NCBI GenBank assembly: GCA_938014855.1
Contig: CALLQM010000042.1
Location: 1-6,885, forward strand
Reading direction: 5' to 3'
DNA length: 6,885 bases
Origin: an uncultured Clostridia bacterium
GTDB lineage: Bacteria > Bacillota > Clostridia > Oscillospirales > Ruminococcaceae
The translations under genes and the position numbers were made by a program. Under the pieces are notes generated by a model, which worked only from the letters and a program-made list of their open reading frames with translations, had not been told where the DNA came from and made no database searches. Below are positions 1 through 6,065 of this stretch, one piece after another. Every line of letters begins with the position of its first letter. Positions within the stretch are counted from its first letter, which is position 1.

Positions 1-883
1 CCATAGAGGTTTTAATTGGAGGAAAATCGCCTTGATAATCCATATCAACCGTAATATTCATTATACCATCTGCATTATCACCAAGCACTTGTGAGATATT
101 TTCAATTTCCAAACGCCAAATTTCCATCATAGAGCGCATGCTGTTTGCCAAAGTTCCCAATTCGTCTTTGGAGGTATAATGAATGACTGCGTTCATATCG
201 CCAGCTGCCATTTTATTTGCGGCTGTTTCAATTTCTTTAAGTGGTTTTGTAATGCTTCTAATAATATAGGAGCAGAACAGCAATACAACTGCCAAGGATA
301 CTATAATTAAAATAATCAGTGATAGATATGCCATTCTCTGTGCCGAAACAGCTTGCTGATAAAAATTAAGTGCATCTTGTGAAACAATAGATCCGATTTC
401 GTCCAATTTGTTGCGCGCATCATTCAAAAGCGGCGCATAATTTAACTGATATTTAATTAAAGCAGAATCGTTTTGGCGTTTGCTCAATGATTTAAAAATT
501 TCCTCTTTTACGGATTTTGAAGATTCCATAATATCTTTGTATTCTGTAACAAGCTGGTTATCAGAAAATTGTGCTTCAAATTGATCCATATTATTCGTAA
601 TGGAATCCAACTGCAGTTGGCACAAATTGACGTATTCATCAACTGACTTGAAATCTCTGGAAGTAACCGCCATCAGTATGTATTTTTCTGCACTTTGAAA
701 TGCAAGTTTCATGTCATCTGCAGTTTTTGTCGTTGCATAAGATTGATTGTAAAAATTATTAAAATTCGAAGAAATGGAAGTCATTCCGAAAATTGCAGAG
801 ACAATTGTTCCAGCAAACAAAATAATGGTGGTACCAAAAGCAATTATTAACTTTTTCCCAATTTTAAAATCTTTTATTTTCAT
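1..883 (-). CDS. Methyl-accepting chemotaxis protein, N-terminal part (C-terminus beyond left edge)
   Basis: The 294 visible residues have the layout of a transmembrane chemoreceptor. A short basic N-terminus (MKIKDFKIGKKL) is followed by a first membrane helix at about residues 12-34. A mostly helical extracellular sensor of about 150 residues follows, resembling a four-helix-bundle ligand-binding domain. The second membrane helix is at about 185-207, and a HAMP linker lies at about 208-260 (ITKPLKEIETAANKMAAGDM, then the DELGTLANSM helix). From about 261 a second HAMP-like stretch begins (QVLGDNADGIMNITVDMDYQ). The methyl-accepting signalling domain would lie beyond the left edge and is not seen, so a histidine kinase or cyclase output cannot be formally excluded. 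The start is uncertain: ATG at 883 fits the family, while ATG at 895 and TTG at 892 are in frame and closer to the GGAG at 897-900. The ligand is unknown. Confidence 0.85.
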   Translation of the reverse strand, partial: MKIKDFKIGKKLIIAFGTTIILFAGTIVSAIFGMTSISSNFNNFYNQSYATTKTADDMKLAFQSAEKYILMAVTSRDFKSVDEYVNLCQLQLDSITNNMDQFEAQFSDNQLVTEYKDIMESSKSVKEEIFKSLSKRQNDSALIKYQLNYAPLLNDARNKLDEIGSIVSQDALNFYQQAVSAQRMAYLSLIILIIVSLAVVLLFCSYIIRSITKPLKEIETAANKMAAGDMNAVIHYTSKDELGTLANSMRSMMEIWRLEIENISQVLGDNADGIMNITVDMDYQGDFPPIKTSM

Positions 884-896
884 TTTTCTCAACATT

Positions 897-900
897 CTCC
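897..900 (-). promoter_or_regulatory. Ribosome-binding site of the chemoreceptor gene
   Basis: On the minus strand the message reads TTTGGAGAATGTTGAGAAAAATG. The GGAG core is 13 nt from the ATG at 883, 4 nt from an in-frame TTG at 892 and only 1 nt from the in-frame ATG at 895. The spacing therefore leaves the start ambiguous. The three choices differ by at most four residues before the first membrane helix. Confidence 0.45.
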
Positions 901-1084
901 AAACTCATAGTTTAATAAATTGCGTATTATATTTAATTAAAACCATATGAAACTTTACTCTTTCGCCTTCTCCTTCCTGTAATTTATTTTTATTAAAATA
1001 ATTTCTTTTTTTAATGACCAAATCCCTCACATTCTTTTATAGTACCTCCCGCAGGCAGTTTCATTCTATAAATTAAGATATCAC

Positions 1085-1113
1085 ATTATAATAAACATTA
1101 CAACATTTTCCAA
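1085..1113 (-). promoter_or_regulatory. Putative sigma-A-type promoter for the chemoreceptor gene
   Basis: On the minus strand TTGGAA (1113-1108) is followed by a 17-nt spacer and a perfect TATAAT (1090-1085). The -35 matches TTGACA at 4 of 6 positions. Transcription would start near 1078. No sigma-28 (flagellar-type) promoter was recognised, so the gene need not be controlled with flagellar class III genes. Confidence 0.5.
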
Positions 1114-1180
1114 TATTATTGTCTTATTTTGTCTAATTTTCTATATTTTGTATAAAAATTTGTAAAAATTTATTTCATAA

Positions 1181-1231
1181 AGTCACAAAAATCCACGCTG
1201 CAAAAAGTATGCATTTTGCAGCGTGGATTTT
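1181..1231 (-). terminator. Hairpin with 18-bp perfect stem, terminator after the aldolase relic
   Basis: Positions 1188-1205 and 1214-1231 are perfect inverted repeats (core TCCACGCTGCA/TGCAGCGTGGA) around an 8-nt loop. On the minus strand the stem ends in a run of T residues (TTTTTGTGACTTT), which fits a rho-independent terminator 37 nt after the stop of the aldolase fragment. On the plus strand the run after the stem is short (TTTTAAATAG), so termination in that direction is less likely. Confidence 0.75.
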
Positions 1232-1267
1232 AAATAGAAGCAAATGTGCAAATCGATGAATTATTTG

Positions 1268-1564
1268 CTATAAACTATTCATCAATTTAAAAAAAGATTT
1301 CATAACTGTTATCATGCTTTCCTGTGCTTCTTCCATCAACTTTTCCAATTGTATCTGTTGAGTATTTTGTAATAGTTCTGCTATTTTTTTACTTGCAGCA
1401 AGAGCCAATTCGGTATTGACGTTGATTTTTGATACTCGCAGCGAGATCGCCCGTTGGATCTGTTCAGCAGGAATTCCTGAGCATCCATGCAGAACCAGTG
1501 GAGTTGTAACTGCTTGCTCAATTTCCTTTATTCTATCTTCCGCCAATGCAATCACGCGTTCCAC
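1268..1564 (-). pseudogene. C-terminal remnant of a class II fructose/tagatose-bisphosphate aldolase
   Basis: About 98 codons remain of a protein whose family is usually 280-310 residues. The recognisable block is TTPLVLHGCSGIPAEQIQRA followed by SLRVSKINVNTELALAA. It corresponds to the family signature with the HGGSG phosphate-binding loop and the KINxxTE strand, and then the usual C-terminal helix. The N-terminal barrel and the zinc-binding histidines before this block are absent. The frame has no credible start: the first in-frame GTG (1564) lacks a Shine-Dalgarno sequence and follows an in-frame TAG at 1568-1570. Two normally glycine positions are changed (HGCSG, and SLRV instead of the common SLGV). 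The sequence just upstream (VIALAED) does not match the family. I infer a decayed fragment, though a gene finder may call it a small hypothetical protein. Confidence 0.7.
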
Positions 1565-1604
1565 TTGCTACATGAGCGCATCTTCTACCAAAACAAGATG
1601 CTGA

Positions 1605-1771
1605 TTAAATTCCAATACGAATCCGTTCAATCGTTTTGCGGAAAATATCCAAATTGGGAGTCAATTTGCCATTAAGATCGCGTACATGCAGGTGCACCAT
1701 TCCGGCGCCGGCTTTTTCGTCTGCAATTTTTTCGGGTTGATATATATATTGGATGCACTTACCGGCGCAAA
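1605..1771 (-). pseudogene. N-terminal fragment of a BKACE (DUF849) beta-keto-acid cleavage enzyme, frameshifted
   Basis: One reading frame gives AGAGMVHLHVRDLNGKLTPN and then LDIFRKTIERIR before stopping at a TAA (1605-1607). This closely resembles the first beta-strand region of beta-keto-acid cleavage enzymes. In that family the HxH of HLHVRD (here at about 1686-1694) supplies two metal ligands. Slightly upstream, a different frame reads APVSASNIYINP, which fits the preceding part of the same protein, so a 1-nt frameshift lies near 1733-1740. The helix that usually separates IADE from AGA also seems to have lost several residues. Only about 55 of the usual 270-300 residues survive. The downstream barrel is replaced by the aldolase fragment. 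The family assignment rests on motif recognition by eye. Confidence 0.6.
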
Positions 1772-1781
1772 ACAATGCAAA

Positions 1782-1823
1782 AAAATATACCTATACAAAC
1801 ACCGGTCGGTGTTTGTATAGGTA
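1782..1823 (-). terminator. Rho-independent terminator of the sdaAB-sdaAA operon
   Basis: Positions 1788-1804 and 1807-1823 are perfect inverted repeats (TACCTATACAAACACCG and its complement). They fold into a stem of 16 usable pairs with a tetraloop. On the minus strand the stem is followed by TATTTTTTTGC. It begins 12 nt after the sdaAA stop codon. Confidence 0.85.
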
Positions 1824-1834
1824 CTGAATCTTAT

Positions 1835-2725
1835 TTATTTTGAATGAAAGATTCGACAAGCCTGCTCACATCCCGACGGTGTGCCAGCACAGCCCCCCAA
1901 AGCGGTTTCCCGCAGTTCAAATGGGATTCTGCACCCAACACGGTACATCGCTTCAATCATTTCATCCAATGGTATAATCTGTTCAATTCCGCTCAACGCA
2001 ATTTCCGCACAAGTTAGTGCATTTGCAGAGCCAATCGCATTTCGGTTTTGACACGGATATTCCACCAGTCCCGCAATTGGATCACAAACTAAGCCAAGCA
2101 GATTTGAAAGCGCCGTTGTTGCCGCACTAAGACATTGTTTGGGTGTTCCGCCCATCATTTCGCACGCCGCCGCGGCAGCCATAGCCGATGCAGAGCCGAC
2201 CTCTGCCTGACATCCTGCCTGCGCACCGGAAACTGAAGCGTTTCGCATAATCAGATAGCCGATCGCACTAGCGGTAAACAGCCCATCCATCAGCTGTTCA
2301 TCTGAAAGACTGAATTCTTCCTGAAGTGCCAAAAGCACGCCCGGAATCACACCGGATGAGCCTGCCGTTGGCGCCGCAACAATCAGCCCCATTGATGCAT
2401 TCACTTCTAATACCGCCATGGAATAGGTGATTGCTTTAGAAAGCACCGCTCCGCATATCGACGTTCCTTCGCGAAATTTTGCGCGCAGTCTTGCCGCTTC
2501 CCCGCCAATAAGACCGCCAACAGATATGACCGGTTCTTTCAGCGGTTGATGAGCGGAATGCTGCATAATTGACAGCGCTTTTCGCATACGAAGTTCAATC
2601 TGCTCTAAATTGGTATCGGTCAAAAAGGCCTCTCGTTTCCGCATAATTTCTGAAATTTTACAGTGCTGTTGTTCGCAAAGTTTAAAAAGAGCGGCGGCAC
2701 TGATAAAATTGATCGTTTTATCCAT
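1835..2725 (-). CDS. sdaAA: L-serine dehydratase, iron-sulfur-dependent, alpha subunit
   Basis: This is the catalytic subunit of the oxygen-sensitive [4Fe-4S] L-serine dehydratase, which converts L-serine to pyruvate and ammonia in the cytosol. The 296-residue length is normal for the alpha chain. Visible marks are VGGLIGGEAA (69-78), the active-site loop PTAGSSGVIPGV (119-130), AGCQAEVGSA (170-179) and VCDPIAGLVEYPCQNRN (213-229). The three cluster cysteines expected from the family are C172, C214 and C225. Their 42- and 11-residue spacing equals that of the single-chain Legionella enzyme (Cys343, Cys385, Cys396). The C-terminus has the family's GGCAGTPSG block. The gene starts 12 nt after the beta-subunit gene, with AAGGGGG overlapping that gene's stop codon, so translation is probably coupled. 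All key residues are present and the gene looks functional. Confidence 0.96.
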   Translation of the reverse strand: MDKTINFISAAALFKLCEQQHCKISEIMRKREAFLTDTNLEQIELRMRKALSIMQHSAHQPLKEPVISVGGLIGGEAARLRAKFREGTSICGAVLSKAITYSMAVLEVNASMGLIVAAPTAGSSGVIPGVLLALQEEFSLSDEQLMDGLFTASAIGYLIMRNASVSGAQAGCQAEVGSASAMAAAAACEMMGGTPKQCLSAATTALSNLLGLVCDPIAGLVEYPCQNRNAIGSANALTCAEIALSGIEQIIPLDEMIEAMYRVGCRIPFELRETALGGCAGTPSGCEQACRIFHSK

Positions 2726-2732
2726 TTGACTG

Positions 2733-2739
2733 CCCCCTT
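2733..2739 (-). promoter_or_regulatory. Ribosome-binding site of sdaAA, overlapping the sdaAB stop codon
   Basis: AAGGGGG on the minus strand includes the last two bases of the sdaAB TAA and lies 7 nt before the sdaAA ATG. This supports the ATG at 2725 and a coupled, equal-amount supply of the two subunits. Confidence 0.75.
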
Positions 2740-3406
2740 ATATTTGTACCAACATGATATCTTGTACACAGGAATTTTCTCGAATACGATCCAATACCAT
2801 TTGCGGTATTTTTTCATCCGATTCTACAATTGAATAGGCACAAGCGCCTTTTTCCTCCCGATAAAGCCTCATAAACGCGATGTTCACATTGCCCTCACTG
2901 AGACATTTCGCAATATGAGCGACTAAACCCGGCCGATCCTTATGAATCACGATTAACGTGCTGTATTCGCCGGTAAATTCTACTTTCACATGGTTGATAC
3001 GGACAATTTTGATTTTCCCGTCGCCCATCGCTTCCACCCGAACATTTAATACCGTTCCTTCGTCATTTTCAATACAAATATCGACGGTGTTGGGATGAAC
3101 ATCTTTTTCCCGTTCATTTATTTGAAAAGAATAGAGCAGGCCTTGTTGATCTGCAATCTGAAAAGAATGTTTGATACGCAAATCATCGGGTGCAAAACCC
3201 ATGACGCCGCCCAATAGTGCCCGATCGGTACCATGCCCTTGATAGGTTTTTGCAAATGAGCCAAATAAGGTAAAATCCGCTTTCTTGATGATGCCGGGAA
3301 GCATATTTTTTGCCAAAAGCGCAATGGAAACTGCACCTGCAGTGTGGGAACTGGATGGACCAATCATGTTGGGTCCAATCACATCGAAGGCACTGATAAA
3401 CGTCAT
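2738..3406 (-). CDS. sdaAB: L-serine dehydratase, iron-sulfur-dependent, beta subunit
   Basis: This is the partner of SdaAA in the two-chain L-serine dehydratase. The 222 residues match the usual beta-chain length. The N-terminal serine dehydratase beta domain starts with FDVIGPNMIGPSSSHTAGAV (7-26), whose GPSSSHT motif is a hallmark of the family. It continues with FGSFAKTYQGHGTDRALLGG (48-67). A C-terminal ACT domain runs from about residue 145 (STLIVIHKDRPGLVAHIAKCLSEGNVNIAFM). ACT domains bind amino acids in many enzymes, and a regulatory role for serine here is inferred. The ATG at 3406 has AGGAAGG 6 nt upstream (3413-3419). It is the first gene of the operon, divergent from the glycerol-1-phosphate dehydrogenase gene. 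Confidence 0.96.
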   Translation of the reverse strand: MTFISAFDVIGPNMIGPSSSHTAGAVSIALLAKNMLPGIIKKADFTLFGSFAKTYQGHGTDRALLGGVMGFAPDDLRIKHSFQIADQQGLLYSFQINEREKDVHPNTVDICIENDEGTVLNVRVEAMGDGKIKIVRINHVKVEFTGEYSTLIVIHKDRPGLVAHIAKCLSEGNVNIAFMRLYREEKGACAYSIVESDEKIPQMVLDRIRENSCVQDIMLVQI

Positions 3407-3458
3407 AGCAATCCTTCCTATATTTCATACTTGACACTATTTTACGTAGGTCAGCATT

Positions 3459-3487
3459 AGTTTATCATGCATTTATAAAATTCACAA
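3459..3487 (-). promoter_or_regulatory. Candidate promoter of the sdaAB-sdaAA operon
   Basis: On the minus strand TTGTGA (3487-3482), a 17-nt spacer and TAAACT (3464-3459) resemble a sigma-A promoter. The -10 is preceded by TGA (extended -10 form). Each hexamer matches 4 of 6 consensus bases. A competing -10 (TATAAA, about 3473-3478) has a weaker -35. The leader would be about 50 nt, too short for a riboswitch. Confidence 0.35.
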
Positions 3488-3549
3488 TACAAAAGCAAAT
3501 TCATTCATAATCATATACGTGTACAATCCTGCTGAAATGGAAACATATA

Positions 3550-3558
3550 TGATATAAT
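3550..3558 (+). promoter_or_regulatory. Extended -10 promoter element of the glycerol-1-phosphate dehydrogenase gene
   Basis: The plus strand shows TGATATAAT, a perfect TATAAT with the TGn extension. No good -35 lies 16-18 nt upstream, which is tolerated by extended -10 promoters. The transcript would have a leader of about 100 nt. The leader contains GCGATTTT (3569-3576) and its complement AAAATCGC (3620-3627), a possible weak long-range stem. Confidence 0.5.
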
Positions 3559-3646
3559 AGCAGTCGGGGCGATTTTCTCAACTTTTTTGCAATACACTAA
3601 TACAATCACATATTGCCGAAAAATCGCTAGACAAAATTTCTACTAG

Positions 3647-3653
3647 AAAGGGG
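3647..3653 (+). promoter_or_regulatory. Ribosome-binding site of the glycerol-1-phosphate dehydrogenase gene
   Basis: AAAGGGG lies 4 nt before an in-frame TTG (3658) and 10 nt before the ATG at 3664. The spacing does not settle the choice. ATG was preferred because it is the stronger start codon. Confidence 0.55.
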
Positions 3654-3663
3654 TCGATTGCAC

Positions 3664-4917
3664 ATGCAGATTGATCTCCAACAATTTTCTGCACCCTGCT
3701 CCTGCGGAAAACCACATACCATATCGGTAAAAGGTATTTGGATCGAACCGGGGGCTTTAGACCGTCTGCCCCAACTCATACAAAAAAACCACTGGACAAA
3801 GCCAGTCATTGTATGCGATGACAATACGAAATCTGCGGCTGGTTCTCGTGCTACTGAACTGCTTCCATCAAGTACGATGATCTGTCTACCATCCAAGGGA
3901 CTCCATGCCGATGAACACGGAGTTGCTTTGGCTAAAGAAAAACTTCTAGAAAGCGATGTTTTAATCGCGGTCGGTTCCGGTACGATTCATGACCTCACAC
4001 GCTATATTGCGCATGAAAAAAAGTTACCCTTTCTTTCGGTTCCCACCGCAGCAAGCGTCGATGGGTTTGTCTCCACCGTTGCGGCTATGACTTGGAATGG
4101 CTGTAAAAAGACCTTTCCGGCAGTTGCTCCCATGTATGTCTTGGCCGACAGTGAAATTTTTTCCCGCGCTCCCCAGCAGCTGACCATATCGGGAGTGTGT
4201 GACCTTTTGGGTAAATACACCGCATTGGCGGATTGGCGCATCGGCCATGCAGTGACTGGCGAATATTTTTGCCAAACTGTATGCAATATGGAATATGCCG
4301 CTTTGGAAGAGGTAAAAAGCCATTTAGACGAAATCCAAAAAGGCGGTCAGCAAGCCTGTGAAGCACTGATGTATGGGCTTCTTCTTTCCGGACTAGCCAT
4401 GCAGATGGTGGGTAACTCACGTCCTGCATCCGGTGCGGAACATCATCTTTCCCATTTGTGGGAAATGGAGCTTGTCAATCCACCAATTGATGCGTATCAT
4501 GGGGAAAAAGTTGGAGTCGGGCTTTTACTTGCGGCTCGAAAGTATCAAAGCGTCATGCGATATTTTGAATCCGAAGTCCCAACGCCAAAATCATGGACAG
4601 GCATTGAATTGGAACTGATCAAAGCACATGCCTTTGGTAAAAAACGCGAGGGACTTTTGCAGGAAAACACACCGGATCCGTTGGCGGCAATCGACCTAAA
4701 AACACTCAATGCAAAGATTCCAAAAATTCTAGAAATCTTGGAAGATATCCCTTCTGAGGAACAGCTTAGCACAATGATGGAATCTGTAGGGGCAAAACGA
4801 AATATGAGCGATATCGGGTTGGAGCAACAGTTGGAAGAAGTATCCCTTCGGCTGTCGCCTTATGTTCGTAACCGGCTGACTTTTATGCGTCTAATGAAAC
4901 TTTGGGGTCTCAATTAA
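3664..4917 (+). CDS. egsA: sn-glycerol-1-phosphate dehydrogenase (AraM/EgsA family)
   Basis: The family reduces dihydroxyacetone phosphate to sn-glycerol 1-phosphate with NAD(P)H and a bound metal ion (Ni or Zn). In Bacillus the product feeds heptaprenylglyceryl phosphate synthesis by PcrB. Residues are numbered from the TTG at 3658, two codons upstream. An N-terminal CSCGKPH segment (14-20) precedes the dinucleotide fold. VLIAVGSGTIHDLTRYIA (101-118) is the glycine-rich nucleotide loop, and VPTAASVDGFVSTVAAMT (128-145) is the family's substrate-loop signature. Metal ligands inferred by alignment with glycerol dehydrogenase are D182 (GVCDLLGKYTALADW), H263 within GAEHHLSHLWE, and H281 in YHGEKVGVG. 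The length of about 417 residues fits. Glycerol dehydrogenase is less likely because of the PTAASVDGF and SGAEHHLSH motifs. The gene stands alone between a divergent sda operon and a convergent glycosyltransferase gene. Confidence 0.88.
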   Translation: MQIDLQQFSAPCSCGKPHTISVKGIWIEPGALDRLPQLIQKNHWTKPVIVCDDNTKSAAGSRATELLPSSTMICLPSKGLHADEHGVALAKEKLLESDVLIAVGSGTIHDLTRYIAHEKKLPFLSVPTAASVDGFVSTVAAMTWNGCKKTFPAVAPMYVLADSEIFSRAPQQLTISGVCDLLGKYTALADWRIGHAVTGEYFCQTVCNMEYAALEEVKSHLDEIQKGGQQACEALMYGLLLSGLAMQMVGNSRPASGAEHHLSHLWEMELVNPPIDAYHGEKVGVGLLLAARKYQSVMRYFESEVPTPKSWTGIELELIKAHAFGKKREGLLQENTPDPLAAIDLKTLNAKIPKILEILEDIPSEEQLSTMMESVGAKRNMSDIGLEQQLEEVSLRLSPYVRNRLTFMRLMKLWGLN

Positions 4918-4941
4918 GTACATAACAGAAATAAACAGAAT

Positions 4942-4984
4942 CACAAATCCGGCCAAGAATTAATCTTGGCCGGATTTGTGTTTT
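4942..4984 (+). terminator. Rho-independent terminator between convergent genes
   Basis: Positions 4942-4958 and 4964-4980 form a perfect 17-bp stem (CACAAATCCGGCCAAGA and its complement) with loop ATTAA, followed by TTTTCTT. It lies 24 nt after the dehydrogenase stop and directly abuts the 3' end of the convergent glycosyltransferase gene. It may also stop the minus-strand transcript, although the minus-strand T-run is poor (ATTCTGTTTATT). Confidence 0.88.
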
Positions 4985-4985
4985 C

Positions 4986-6059
4986 TTACTGTTTAAGCGA
5001 CTGAAAGTAACGGCGGTTGTATGCTACAGAGGGATGATCGGGTTTGTATTTTCCCGCTAATTCGTTATACTCCTCCGCCAGCGGAATGTTTCCCAACCGA
5101 TCATAGCAGACAGCCAGTTGGATGCAAGGGATAAACCCCCAGCAGTCTTCCTGAATAAAACCCCAGCTATTTTCCGGCTTTTGCAAAGAAACAGCAAGTC
5201 GGAACCAAAAAATCGCCCGCTTATAATCTTCTTTTGCTATGTAAAGATATCCAAGCGCACAGCATATTTCAGCTCGCGGTGTATCATAAAGAAAACTGCG
5301 CAGTAATGCCAACTGTTGTTTTTCCGGCAAATGTTCATGCTCATAGCACGCCGCCATTTCGGCACATGCCGTGATGTTATCTTCTATCCAGCCTTTTCCT
5401 GTATCTAAAAACTGGACAAAAGCCGAAATTGCTTTTGCATAGCATCCATTGTCCTTGAGTTCTCTTGCATAATAATAAAGTCCTCGAATTGAAAGCTGTT
5501 CACCCTGAGAAAGCAGATGTTCGTATATTGCAAGATTTCTTTTGCTTGGAACAATATTCGTTTTGGTATGTGTGACGCATACGTCCGACTGGATCATCTT
5601 TCCGCTCACTTTTAAATATTCATGTACAGGCTCTTTCCACTGAAAATGACGCGAACGTTTTACAAGGCGTTCCCGAAAATAGTGAAAGACTACATTTCCT
5701 TGCGCATCAAAACCAGTATTGTACTGCATCATAACGCAATCTACAGATGGGTCTAAACACGCTTTAAAAGATTGAAACTTGGCTTGATCTTCCGGAAGAA
5801 GAACATCGTCGGCATCCAACCATAAAATATAATCCATAGTGGCTTGGCAAAAAGAGAAATTACGAGCTTTTGAAAAATCACTCACCCAGTCAAAATTCAA
5901 TATTTTGTCCGTATACTTTCGGGCGATTTCTTTCGTTCGATCACTTGACCCTGTGTCAATCACTACAATTTCGTCTACAAGATCTTTTACAGATAATAAA
6001 CAGCGTTCAAGCGTATCCTCTTCATTTTTTACAATCATGCACAAGCTGACCGTCTGCAT
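4986..6059 (-). CDS. Glycosyltransferase family 2 with C-terminal TPR-like repeats
   Basis: The N-terminal half is a GT-A fold glycosyltransferase. Counted from the ATG at 6059, it shows VSLCMIVKNEEDTLERCL (4-21), VDEIVVIDTGSSDRTKEIA (28-46), the metal/nucleotide-sugar motif LWLDADD (79-85) and the later WKEPVHEYL (141-149). The C-terminal half (about 185-345) is helical, with TPR-like units such as ALGYLYIAKEDYKRAIFWFR (268-287) and LAVCYDRLGNIPLAEEYNEL (315-334). This architecture is common for cytosolic transferases that glycosylate proteins in Firmicutes. No signal peptide or membrane helix is evident. An earlier TTG at 6074 is in frame, but GGGAGGG lies 6 nt before the ATG at 6059, which decides the start (357 residues). 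The collagen-like gene just upstream suggests the acceptor is its threonine-rich stalk. That role, and the sugar used, are inference. Confidence 0.85.
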   Translation of the reverse strand: MQTVSLCMIVKNEEDTLERCLLSVKDLVDEIVVIDTGSSDRTKEIARKYTDKILNFDWVSDFSKARNFSFCQATMDYILWLDADDVLLPEDQAKFQSFKACLDPSVDCVMMQYNTGFDAQGNVVFHYFRERLVKRSRHFQWKEPVHEYLKVSGKMIQSDVCVTHTKTNIVPSKRNLAIYEHLLSQGEQLSIRGLYYYARELKDNGCYAKAISAFVQFLDTGKGWIEDNITACAEMAACYEHEHLPEKQQLALLRSFLYDTPRAEICCALGYLYIAKEDYKRAIFWFRLAVSLQKPENSWGFIQEDCWGFIPCIQLAVCYDRLGNIPLAEEYNELAGKYKPDHPSVAYNRRYFQSLKQ

Positions 6060-6065
6060 TCGCAT

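Larger units (their letters stand above)
884..1187 (-). other. AT-rich leader and promoter region of the chemoreceptor gene
   Basis: No convincing gene lies in this stretch. It is very AT-rich and carries a promoter-like pair at 1085-1113, which would give a 5' leader of roughly 185 nt. A second TATAAT (926-931, minus strand) has no recognisable -35. The leader contains purine-rich stretches (GGGAGGT near 1034-1040, AGGAAGGAG near 969-977). It also contains a 41-codon GTG-started reading frame (1030 to 905) whose Shine-Dalgarno spacing is poor. I compared the leader by eye with the core motifs of c-di-GMP riboswitches and did not find them. Confidence 0.5.

Noticed and set aside
905..1030. 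GTG-started 41-codon reading frame on the minus strand in the chemoreceptor leader
   Set aside because: The SD-like GGAGG is about 14 nt from the GTG, the composition is that of AT-rich spacer, and no family is recognisable. It is mentioned as a finding only, not called as a gene.
896..1080. Possible c-di-GMP riboswitch before the chemoreceptor
   Set aside because: The conserved core motifs of the class I and II c-di-GMP riboswitches were not found by eye in the leader.
1416..1675. Two overlapping plus-strand frames of 62 codons opposite the aldolase/BKACE relic
   Set aside because: They lie antisense to recognisable protein remnants, lack ribosome-binding sites and have no coherent domain.
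1741..1750. Short TA-rich run (TATATATATT) as a microsatellite
   Set aside because: It is only a few units long and falls within the BKACE remnant, where it encodes part of an NIYI-like segment.
3431..3464. TTGACA on the plus strand near 3431 as a -35 element
   Set aside because: No acceptable -10 lies 16-18 nt downstream, and the extended -10 at 3550-3558 is a better candidate for the plus-strand gene.
4002..4429. Several minus-strand frames of 94-114 codons opposite the glycerol-1-phosphate dehydrogenase gene
   Set aside because: They are shadows of a clearly conserved plus-strand gene and their translations show no domain features.
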